Shown piece by piece: positions 1 through 10,954 of a DNA stretch of 64,000 nucleotides. Positions within the stretch are counted from its first letter, which is position 1. Each line of letters starts with the position of its first letter. Below the pieces are notes generated by a model, which saw only the letters and a list, made by a program, of their open reading frames with translations, was not told where the DNA came from and searched no databases. The position numbers and the translations under genes are program-made. Source of the DNA: Nymphaea colorata (Eukaryota; Streptophyta; Magnoliopsida; Nymphaeales; Nymphaeaceae); the NCBI RefSeq assembly GCF_008831285.2, contig NC_045141.1:26649315-26713314 (forward strand), given 5' to 3'.

Positions 1-700
1 TGCAAGGATATAGAGGGTGGTTGTAGATCAAAGGCAGTCAAATTGGATTTTTCAAATTGAGACCTGCTGGTCAGGAATTGCAACATTTAAACAATAAACA
101 AATAACGCGATAAGCAGGTGGGAATACAATTGGTGAGACGTACGGCTCCAATGGTGGATTCAACTTTCAAGATAAGGTATGGCTGGTGGGTGGTCAATGT
201 CCACGAGTTTGTAAATTTTTCCACCACAGATTTTCATTCTTCTCATAAAAATGCCACGACGCCGTGAGATCAAAAGTACAAGTTTGTGACTTTTTATTGC
301 CCTGTGTAAAAATTAAAGACCAATGTAATCATAAACATGGACGGAAGGCTGTGATTCCATGACTCCTGGACCATGACACTTATCTGAATTTACACAGCCC
401 ATGCAAATAGATTAAGTCACCTAATACGATCAGGTGGATTGGAGAAATACCGCATCCCTTGTAGCCCCAGCTTCTTCTTTACTTGATTATAATTAATCAC
501 ACAGACTATAGAGTTAAGAGGATACAGTAATCATGAACATAATGAACAGGCAGCTGGATCCTGTCGGGAGATAACAGTTTATTACTGTTGCCAAGCAGAG
601 CCCCCAGCCTACAGGATCCACAAGAATAAAGTATAGATTCAGCCCCATTACTGTTGAAAAAAAAAATCTTGAAATTTATTAGACCTTCGCGAAAATAACC
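1..700. other. intergenic, no gene seen
   Basis: AT-rich sequence with no sustained coding frame on either strand and no recognised domain. It ends in a short A-run just before the SINE-like head. Nothing else can be supported here. Confidence 0.6.
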
Positions 701-703
701 ATC

Positions 704-885
704 GGTACATAGCGTAGCTGGTTGAGCTAGGGGCCTGTACTAAGGCAGGTCTCTAGTTCGATTCCCGTGGACGTTATGTTCCTGTGTCTTAAGGCGGTAG
801 GGCGCGACGTTGCTATCGCTGACACCGACGCAGCTCAGGACCCCGAAGGCAGGAGGAACGGGGGGCCTTTGAGCCTTTTTCGAAC
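704..885 (+). repeat. tRNA-derived SINE-like element (head region)
   Basis: An RNA polymerase III internal promoter is visible. The A box at 710-721 (TAGCGTAGCTGG) fits TRGCNNAGYNGG exactly, and the B box at 755-765 (AGTTCGATTCC) differs from GGTTCGANTCC at one base. The spacing is right for a tRNA-like unit, but the flanks do not form a full cloverleaf acceptor stem. That favours a tRNA-derived SINE over a functional tRNA. The 3' limit is uncertain: a T-rich stretch near 880 could end it, and no target-site duplication was recognised. Confidence 0.5.
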
Positions 886-1254
886 GGTGGGATTAATACC
901 CCTTGCTCACCCGAAACCAGCGGTATTGCCAATATCAATATGCTGTCAAAGAATTACCCAAGTATTTCAAATAACTATCAATATGTTCGATGCGATGCTT
1001 ACGGGGCGATCGCACCATTCTAAGAAGAAGGTCAGCAACTGCTACCGAGGGTCCCGATGGGCAAAAAGAAACAAAAGAAAAGAACGGATGACCCCACCGT
1101 TGGGCCTGAAGATCAACTACCTTCGCAAGCGATGGCCGTTCAATCAAGCGAACTGACGGAGGTGAGTCCAAGATTGCTGACGCCGGGCTTGATGGCGTCA
1201 GCAAAATGACGGCTTCTTCACCACTCAGCGGTAGGGAAGGTGGAGAACAGGAGC

Positions 1255-1260
1255 CACGTG
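1255..1260 (+). promoter_or_regulatory. G-box in ERF promoter
   Basis: CACGTG within CCACGTGA lies about 90 bp upstream of the TATA box and about 215 bp upstream of the ERF start codon. G-boxes are known binding sites for plant bZIP and bHLH factors. Use of this copy is inferred from position only. Confidence 0.5.
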
Positions 1261-1344
1261 AGATGGAGATGAAGCTTCCTGGAGCCTGAGATCCGGGCCC
1301 CTCCATTATCCTCTCCACGCCTGTCTTCGCCCTTTCCCCTTCCT

Positions 1345-1351
1345 TATAAAA
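1345..1351 (+). promoter_or_regulatory. TATA box of the ERF gene
   Basis: TATAAAA lies 120 bp upstream of the ERF start codon, followed by CT-rich leader sequence. Normal plant spacing would put transcription start near 1375-1385, giving a leader of about 90 nt. Confidence 0.65.
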
Positions 1352-1470
1352 AAGATCTCCCTCCACACCTCACCCAAAGCTACATCAGCCTCTCCCCTTC
1401 TCTCGTTCCTCGAAGCCTCCTTTTGCTCCGACTGCTAAAAGAAAATCAGGCGACGGACTACTAAGAACAG

Positions 1471-2250
1471 ATGATGTACGGGTGCGGGAACAGCGGAGAC
1501 CAGCCGGCGCTGGACTTTATCCGGCGGTACCTCCTCGACGAGCCCGACCCGCCCCTCGGCTCCGTCGGCTATGCCTTCGCGTCGCCCTACACGAGCTGCC
1601 CGAGCTTCGGCGACCACCAGACGTGCCCAATCGACGGCTGGGGCGAGCTCCCCCTCGCGGAGAACGACTTGCTCGATATGGCCCTTTTCGACGTCCTCCG
1701 CGATCCCGTTGGAGCCCAATGGCCCCCGCTTGAGCTGGAAGCACGAAGCAATGTGGTCGCTACGATGGCCGTCAAGATCGAACAGGCAGAGATGTCGCCG
1801 TCTCCGCCCACGACGCCCGCCCCTAAGGTGCACTACCGAGGCGTCCGGCAACGGCCGTGGGGGAAATTCGCCGCTGAGATTCGCGACCCGGCCAAGAACG
1901 GCGCTAGAGTCTGGCTTGGCACATACGAGACAGCAAAAGAGGCAGCACTCGCCTATGATCGGGCAGCTTTCCGGATGCGGGGCAGCCGAGCTCTGTTAAA
2001 TTTCCCGCTTGAGGTTGGCTCGCTAGCGGCCGAGCCGGCGCCACTTTCACCGGCAAAGAGGTCATCTTCGTCGTCATCATCGTCGTCTTCAAGTTCACCA
2101 AAGCGGCGCCGCAAGGCACAAGGATCAATCAGCAGTGGCCCGGCTTCAGCTCGGCCTGACCAGGACTTCGACGGCAGGCAGGAAGCATTGCCTTCGCTCA
2201 CCGGCGAAGCAACCTCCTTCCTATGCGGCAGGGAGCTACTTGTTAATTAA
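1471..2250 (+). CDS. AP2/ERF-domain transcription factor, group IX (ERF1/ERF2-like)
   Basis: This is a 259-residue intronless nuclear DNA-binding protein. The single AP2/ERF domain spans about residues 121-179, starting with [20 protein letters not shown] and ending [12 protein letters not shown]. It has the WLG motif and the Ala and Asp (in AAEIRD) that mark ERF rather than DREB proteins; ERF proteins bind GCC boxes. The N-terminal stretch [19 protein letters not shown] (about residues 60-78) resembles the acidic activation motif of group IX ERFs. A poly-Ser tract (about 198-209) precedes a basic PKRRRK nuclear-localisation signal. Two ATGs in tandem begin the frame, and the first is used here. 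TATA box and G-box lie upstream. The exon is much more GC-rich than its flanks. The group IX family implies a role in ethylene, jasmonate or defence responses, which is inference. The family is certain; the exact orthologue is not. Confidence 0.93.
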   Translation: MMYGCGNSGDQPALDFIRRYLLDEPDPPLGSVGYAFASPYTSCPSFGDHQTCPIDGWGELPLAENDLLDMALFDVLRDPVGAQWPPLELEARSNVVATMAVKIEQAEMSPSPPTTPAPKVHYRGVRQRPWGKFAAEIRDPAKNGARVWLGTYETAKEAALAYDRAAFRMRGSRALLNFPLEVGSLAAEPAPLSPAKRSSSSSSSSSSSSPKRRRKAQGSISSGPASARPDQDFDGRQEALPSLTGEATSFLCGRELLVN

Positions 2251-4110
2251 AGAAAATGCCGAACTTGTCAGCGGCAAATATCCCTTCCAAGACCGCAGAC
2301 AGCTCATCTTCCCTCCTTACCTGGCCGATAAATCCTTCCTGACGTACGGACCGCAAATATGAAAAGGGCGTCAGGCAAGGTGCCCACATGTAAAAAAGTA
2401 GCGTTCTCGCACCGTCTTGATGCATTTTTATTATTTTAACTCATAAATAGTTTAAATACTACTTGGGTGCAAACATCATTCCCACTTCCAGAAAAGACGA
2501 ATACACAAAACAACTTGGTTAAAATGGTTGGATCGCAGTATCATTTAATTTAATTAATAGGTGCTACTTGGGTGAATAATCTTGCTTGGTTCCAGTTTCC
2601 AAATAAGAAAAATTCACAAAATGTGATGGTTGAAAGATAAGCAAACTCGATTCCACCAAAGATATCCACTGCTGAGATAGCTTAAGGGGTTTAAGTTACA
2701 GAATCAAAATTATGGTTGCTGGGTTTCATGATAGCCTGAACATCAACAAAGCTGGAGAGAGAGAGAGAGAGAGATTGAAATTGAACACATATATGACAAC
2801 AAAAAATGTCTATTTAATTTGGAGTTTTTATCTAATAACAAAGTGTCGGAGAATGAAAATGACGAAAACCGTCGCCGAATATAAAACACGCTCAGCACAA
2901 GACCGCGGACAAAATGTCGCCTGAAGGGCATCACCAGAAAAATAACCAAAGCACCAATGCAATCTGATGGTTCGCCCGGGAAAGGAGCCCTCAAACCCCA
3001 ACCAATCCAGCAGTAATCTACACCAATGGCTGCCGTCTCCTGCAAAGTTTCCACAATTTTCCATAATCAGTAACCCTGCACTTTCTCTGAAAAGAACGCA
3101 TCAGTCTCGAAGGCGAAATCACAGCCAACACCTCAATCATCTCAAAAGACCACACATCAGACACGTTCTTTGTTCAATACGAGCCTAAAGGGATCGTAGA
3201 GACATTCTAGGCTCGTAGAGACATCAATATCTGATCCCGTAAGCTTCCAGTATTATATGTACGGGATATGACAAGGGGACGCTTATCATTAGGGCTGATG
3301 GGAGCATCCATAACATTGCTAAAATCCCACTTACCCAGAGCCCCATATGCCATTAATGTTCCATGTTTCAGCTTGACAAGAATATATGCTGGTACCATCC
3401 CATATACAACTCGGTACCAACCTTAGGGCTTAGACAACCTATAAACGAGCTATAAAATTTGAACATGAATACAATCATGGCACAACGGCAGAGCAGAAAG
3501 AGCCTACGTGAAGGTAACACTCAACAATAAGGCTCCATCTCATGACTTGGGGGTTGGATTAAGACCTTAAGTCCAGGAAAGTCAACAGTTGAGCTCCAGG
3601 CCAGCTTGCCTTCAATTTACAAAACAAAAACCTGTGTACGATATGGGTACGGAGATGCAGGTACAAGTACGATGATTTTAGAAAATTTGGGTATGAAGGT
3701 ACGACAGTGTATATATAAATATATATATATTGTATATATAATAATCCACAGAAATTCTCAAAATTAAAAAAAATGAAAAATGAGAGGAAAATATAGAATC
3801 TTAGTGTAAGGGAAATACAAAAAAAGAGAAAAATTAAAGAAAAAATTAAGTTTGACAATATAATTTTAAATGTTTTCAAATGCAGCCGTACCGACATATA
3901 CCCATGTCACCGTACCCACTTACCGTCACAGGTACCTAAGCAAATCACACGTACCCATGTTGCATAAACAGAAACAGAAAAAGTAACCACCAATATCACA
4001 CAACATATAAATAATAAGTTTATGTTCACAAATTTTGGCTTGCACACTAATTTTTGCTTGGGATGTACACAGAGCTAAACATTTAGTTTCAGAAAAGCAT
4101 CCTAGTGAAT
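2251..4110. other. convergent 3' flanks of ERF and CSN7
   Basis: The ERF 3' UTR probably ends near 2430-2460, where AATAAA-like AT-rich sequence appears. A short GA tract lies at about 2754-2774. On the minus strand a good acceptor (TTCTTTTCAG) near 3091 leads into an open, moderately GC-rich stretch down to about 2830. This could be a 3'-UTR exon of CSN7, but it matches no known C-terminus. A degraded transposon lies at 3640-3965. No independent gene is supported. Confidence 0.4.
3640..3965. mobile_element. degraded GTAC-rich transposon relic
   Basis: Both edges carry repeated GGTAC/GTACC blocks (GGGTACGG, GGTACGACAG; ACCCATGTCACCGTACCC). The core is an AT-rich TATATA stretch. The left edge aligns by eye, in inverted orientation, with the right edge of the better preserved element at 11150-11798. 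No clean terminal repeat or target-site duplication remains, so the limits are approximate. Confidence 0.5.
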
Positions 4111-7100
4111 TTACCTTTTGGGTCGGCTTCGGTCTTCCTCATAGTCCATCACTCCGGGCTCAGAATACTCCTCATGGCCTCGCAAGTCCATGTCGGCCTG
4201 CTTATAGTTTGTAGCTTCTGCCATCAAGTAAGTAAGATGCTTTCGACCAACATATCCTGCATTCCATAAATACATTCTTTCCTCAAGATAGCAGACGAAT
4301 TTTACTGACCTTAAGGTTCTTCTTTACTTCATCAATCCTATCCTCAACCTCCTTTCGGTGTTTTTTCTCCAGCTCACCCATGGTGTCAGCCCATCTGATT
4401 TTCTCTTGGATCGTCAATAGCAGATTGTCTGAAGTTGCTAACCTACAGAAAGGACGGATGCTTAAAAACTAAGGCTGAAAGCATGCCAATTGGCAACTTT
4501 CTTCACGTTCCAGCTCTGATTATAGACATCACAAAGCACTAAAACCTGACTTACAATCACTGACCTCAAGTGCTAAACCTGGATTACTATACTTAATATT
4601 TGGCCAATACAGCAGGTGCCATCAAGCGGATCAATCTGGGTTGAGTGTAATAATGGTTTTAAACAATAAAACTGAATTATAGACATGGAATCGAGATGCC
4701 CATTTTGAGCGGGTCAGAAGACACTACCAACTGATACATCATTTTTATATCAAAATAAGAAACAGATAATAAGGGCACTTGGGATCATCTTTGGCATTTT
4801 TAGAATATCAATACGAGGCCCATCTTATAAGAAAATAATTGGTGATTGAGATTTACAGAAGTACCAGCTCGACAATGTTTGTATCATGCCATCAAGCTGT
4901 GCGGGTCTTAGATCCCTCCCAGCAGCAAATTGCACCTGAACCCAACCAGAAATTCAATTAGACGTGAAAAAAATCTTTTCTCAATTTCCAATATCAACAG
5001 CACATAGTTCCTGACATCCTGTAAAATAGTTTTCAACCTCAAAGCATCTACGCCACTGATCCAGCTTTCCTCTAACTATACCCTGCACAAATCAAACAGT
5101 ATCAAGAATTCAAGATCACCTATTTATATAAAGAACAAAGGCAAATAATTAAGCAGTGCCATAATTCAATTCAAGCACTAATCACATTAAGATAAACAAG
5201 GATCACTGCTCATGAATATATTGAGGTATGGTCTGCCAGCAGACACCTTCACTAGCTAAAACATGCAGGAGAAGGTTAGCCGTCCTGCGCAACCTATACA
5301 TAGATACCCATAGAGATGCATACACACCAATAAGGAACTATTAATGTAGACGTAGAAATAAAAACAACAATGTCTAGAAGCATCCATATATCGTTTGACA
5401 ATGTCTTTGGAGTCGTTTCACAGTAAAAGAGAAAAAGCTTATAAAGAAATATTTTCACCATTTCAAAACTAGAGGACACACAAAGACAGAAGCAATGTTA
5501 TCCGTATCGTACGATACGTGTTCGATACACGATACGCATGCGTATCGTACCCGTATCGCCCGTATCATACGATACAAGACACCCCCGTATCGTACGATAT
5601 GGGAGAAAACATAAAATTCCTTATTTTTTAAAAGTTTAAATTTAAACACTCCTCCCTCTCTCTCTTCTTGTATTTAAAGACTCCACTAGACATAGGAGGG
5701 AGAGATTTTGCCTGTTTTCATAAAAATTAATCGATGATTCATCAATTTGGGAGATATCATCATCAATTTGGGAGATATCATCGTTGAATCATGAAAGATG
5801 ATAACTGTATGTTTGAACTTATAAAATTGTGATGTAATCTAAGTCCTAAAACTCCAAGTCTTAAGACTCTAAGTCCTAAAATGTTATAAAATTTTCAAGT
5901 TTAAAATTATGATGGATGCTTATTATGTTAATTTGAATATTTGATTTCTTATTTTGGAATGTGTTGTTGATAGTATACACATGAATGTTCCTTATGTATG
6001 ATGATCTTTTTATATTTGAATACATTTTTTATTTTCTTGATTTCTGATTTTTTGTTCATTTTTTCAGATTTTTAAGGATTTTTGTCTATTTTTCTGATTT
6101 TTAAATATTTTTTAAAATTAAAAAATTAATTTTACGATACGTTACGCTACATTTACGATACGTTACGATACGGCGTATAGGTCGGCCAAACCGATACGCG
6201 ATACGCTACGCCTTTTATAACATTGGACAGAAGAACGCCATCATCAACCAAATTACAGTTCCAGAGATGAATTTTTGAACTTTAGAACATCCACTCAAAC
6301 AGCAAAGTAGACAGAGCTTACCGCATACATGCACTCATTGATAAGGAAGTCCTCAAGTTCCCGCACATTTGAAACATCAAGTTCTTGCATCAGTTGATCA
6401 TAAGGAAGCACCTGCAAAAAATGGAAATAAATGGAACGGTAAACTGTAAACAGGCTAGCAACACAAATATGTCACATGCTTCCTGCACCAGTTATCAACA
6501 ATCTTGTATGACAAACAACAAAGCGCTTTGAAATGAAAAATAAATAAACATCACCACAAGCAAAAAATAAAAGGACAAGATAACAAGAAAACAGAAGAGC
6601 TAAAATGTCAAGAGAACAAAAGAACCAGAACTAGGAAATGCCTATTCTTTCTGTCAATCATCAAACAAGCATCAACAAACAAATAATAAATAATCATAGA
6701 TCATATCACCACAAGTGCAAGAAAGTCCAGCAATTGAAGCGACTTTGATCTGCCCAAGTGTGGACAGGAAACCTGTGAACATTATTACCTCCACTGCTCC
6801 ACAAAGATGTAATGCACAATCTCAATAATTAATTTGTTGACAAGCTGATGACACCAGAGTCCCAGACAATAGGTTCCAGGATAGTTCTCGGAACTTAAGA
6901 TACACAGTACTGTTAGTAATGCGTTATTGTCATGATTCTCACATATTTATTTTCTTCATATCTTATTCAATAAGTTCTACAGAAAATGTCATATTAGGCT
7001 AAACTAAATGCAAGTTACCCAAGGCAGAACATTTTTACAAAATTATCTTAATAGTCACACACATGAGAGGAGGGGGAAAAGCCTACAATATACCTTGCTT

Positions 7101-10100
7101 GTCTCTGCCAACGTAAGAACACTGAGTTGCTTCAGCTTCCGTACTTGATCAGGTGCTAAAATTGGAAGAGAGACAGCATTACCTATAAAAATTTAGATTT
7201 AAAAATAAGAAAAGATACTAACATGAACAGTGAAATTGCAGGCTGTAGGTTCATGAATGTAAATTGATAGAATATATATAGTGAATATTGAAGAAAAGGC
7301 AAGCACTTGCTTGAAATTGAAAACATAAAATCAGATAAACAATTGCATTAGATTTTCTTTACAATGAATCAGCAATAACTTCACTCCAGAAATAACAAAA
7401 TAGATTCTTTTGTTGTAACATTATATAAGAACTTTGGGAAATCAGATGGCTCCTCATACAACTGAAAAACAATAAAACATTACATAGAAGCAAAATACAT
7501 ATTTATTTTCCAAAAAGTTCAACCCATGTTTTTTGTCTTCTTTCTAAATACACTAGCAAATGAACCATGGAGAGAACAAACAGAGTTTAAGACCAGCAAA
7601 CCTAATTTACCAGAAAGAAAGAACTTCCTATAACACCCACAAAGTATGGGGAGGTCATAGACGTGGGATGACAAAGAATCAGAAAAATAAGCTGACATTA
7701 TAATCTTGCCTTCCTCTTTATGTCACTGCAAAAGATACAAAAATAAGAATTTTACTATATCTAAATTTAAGCGTCTTTCTTTGTATGTTCCTTTCTTTAA
7801 GAATCTTGAAAGTAATGATAGGGAACTCAAAGAGACATATCCTTGTCCAAGTATAAGGACCTGGCATAAGCAATTAAAATTTAAAAGTAGATTTGTCATC
7901 CTTATCACCAGGACCTATGTCACATGGGTGCCCCTAAACAGCTGCCGCACATGTGTCAATGCTGGTGTTGGAGCTAATGCTTTTCTGCACGTCCGGTGCC
8001 ATCAGCCAAACCGGGCCAAAACTGCCATTTTAAATACACATTTGACTAAAGTATCTCTAATACAAAAAGTTTACAATGACTAAAATATAGATATTTAAGT
8101 CACATGGATATGGGGCACAGTTCAGGTACGAGTACAGAGATATGGGTACGGTCACTGCAACTTTAGAATGAAACTGCCATTTAAATAAACAAGTGATATA
8201 AATAAAAACACCATGTCAATTAACTATAACCCTCAAAACAGAACGAAACTAAGTTGGAAAAATTAAATCAAACAAAATTAATCAGTTTCAATCTAAAACT
8301 ACCCATGTGTCTCCAAGTACCCACTTTGGGTACAAGTATGGCGACACGGGTATGTGGACCTTACTGAAGTATATATGTGACTTAGGTAAATATAGATAAA
8401 TAAGCTACTAAATAGTTAACTAACTACATAACAGATGATATATATACATGTGCGTACACATATATACATCCTTGTTGCAATAGCACCTAAATGTTTTGGA
8501 AAATGCTGCGTCTGGACCTGCACCAATGTGACATAGAGGCACGAGACTTCGAAATTAAACTAAACAAAATACATCTCCTTATTAACCATGAACCAAGCAC
8601 ATCAAACAATACATTACAACCATGAATCATTGTCCTCATGCAAAAGAAATCATTTTGAAAGCATGAACATAGTTCTATAAAGTTATAAGCTAGAACGAAG
8701 AGGAAATTCTACCTCGCAAGGACATACCAAGGCAAACCATGAATCTTCGGCCGTTTCTAATAACAACCAGCAAAGCCTTATATGAAGCTAAGAAAGGGCA
8801 ATCACAATTGGAAGACTCATTGCTCAACCAATAGAAGATGTAGCACAGAGGATCCTCTTTTCTTGCTAATCTATAGAGCAAAATGCCCTGGATATATAAG
8901 ACCTTCTATCTGCTCAAAAAACAAGCACCAAAACCCTCAAACATTTCTCCACATTAATCATTAAAGATTATCCTTCTATGGGCAACTGTGCTCTCTCCTC
9001 CCCACCCCACCCCCCCCCCCCCCGCCCCAATCCCCGGGGCCCCCTATCAACTACTCCCACATGCTAAAGCATCTACATCCATATGGCGTTGCAAGAAAGT
9101 AAAAATCATCCACTCACCTTTCACCAAAGGATATTTGAAGCCACGTCATCTAAATCCACGCAACATAGCTAGAAAGTAAAATCATCAACTCACATTCCCC
9201 TATGGAATATTTGAAGTCAACCAATCAATTCTCTTAATCTTATCCAGGTTCAGGAAATACGATAGCAGTTCTTATAGATAAGAAACCTACCACTCTATTT
9301 GAATATGATATCAGCCTAATTGTAGTCCCTCATATTCAATAACCTTCAGACGTAACAAAATATTAGCACTATTACATATTAGTATCACGGGAGCCCTTCA
9401 ACTACAGGCCAGAAGTAAATTCTCCAAAAGCAAAGAATTGTCTTTACAGTTTAAAGCTTAACCTCAACTTTGGAAGGCTTTAATACACAAAACTCCTGAA
9501 CCTGACAACCTTTTGATTGCATAAACTCGTATTGCCAATCATGTACCAATCACATATACCTTATCTCAAAAGTCAATAAACCAAATTTTGAAGAGCATAA
9601 CCTTAAAACAAATTATTGGCAAGAACAATCTCCAAATGAGCAACCCTTACATGCTTAAAAGAGTCTAATGTGTACATTTTCGCCCAATAACTCCATTTTC
9701 TTGCTTGTTAGACAATTGATTTGAGATTCAATATCATGATAGTGGACTATTGCCAGAGGATGCACTAATTCCTTTATCCAATGATAACTTTTTTTTATCA
9801 CTCTGTAGAAAATTAATTTCTATAAAACTCAAACTCATCTTTACAGTTTACACTTTATAAATAAGAGACTATCATCAGATTCATCATCCACAAATAAAAT
9901 AAAACACCTAGAAGAATAAACATATTAAGAGTAAGCAAAAAAGCCATGAAAAGGAAGACGCACCTAACTGATTGAACTTCTAACACCTGTTTGATTATAC
10001 AACATGACTATTTTTTTAGGGAACAGCTATGTACATGGGCACCTCGGCAGGCATCTGATCTCCTTAATTTTTATTAGGGATGCCAATTTTTCTCCATCCT

Positions 10101-10915
10101 CTTCGCAGGTGTCTCATTCTTCTCGGCTAGTTTCTTATTTTTCTCTTGACAAGCATTTGATCATGATTGTCAACTGTAATAAGCTTTTCAAGTCCCAGTT
10201 TCATGTAATAATCCTAATAGCAATATCCAAGCACCTCCTCTTATTTGTCAAAACTGAAGTACTTATACAAATGGTACCCTCCTACTTTCCTCACGAAAGA
10301 ATATTTCTGACAGATAGTTTAGGTACGAAATCCAGATCTCAAGGGTTTGTTAAATTTTCCAAATTTTTTTCTTTCAAAAAATGAGCATAAGTTCTGAACC
10401 CCACAATGTTGAACTGTTAAGTAAGTCAACACAAAAAAACTTCCTTTCAAGTATCAGAGCCCATGAAGTTGTCACCCACAAATAGCTCCTCGGATCATAA
10501 TCATGCCATGATTAAGACATAATCACTTCCATGGTCTACAATGACCAGCTTGCATTTATACTTGATATCGAGGAATAAATTGATAGAGGAAGTTAGTAAG
10601 GGTTCAATATGATGCCTCTCTTCCATCTCTAAACCCAAGAGATGGAGATTGACGAGATGGAAAGTTTCTTGAATAAGATCTCAAACTAGATCCAAAACCA
10701 CCTAAAATTTGAAACATTATACCATAGCATGCACACTACAAAATTTATGGTTACATAGCATGATACTCTACGGTGGTATAGGTCTGGCTTCATTGATATC
10801 ATCATCAAACATCCAGTGTTTAATAATATGACTCATGCACCAGTACGTAAGCCTAATCACCATCAAGATCCAAGAATCAGGATTCATGAAAATAGGGTGC
10901 ACCTTAGAAATAGGT

Positions 10916-10954
<39 letters not shown>

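Noticed and set aside
704-776. Functional tRNA gene
   Set aside because: A and B boxes are present, but the acceptor and anticodon stems do not fold into a proper cloverleaf.
3100-3160. Minus-strand words resembling kinase subdomain IX (SDVWSFEMIEVLAV)
   Set aside because: Only about 14 residues match, with no other kinase motif nearby. A chance match or tiny relic cannot be told apart.
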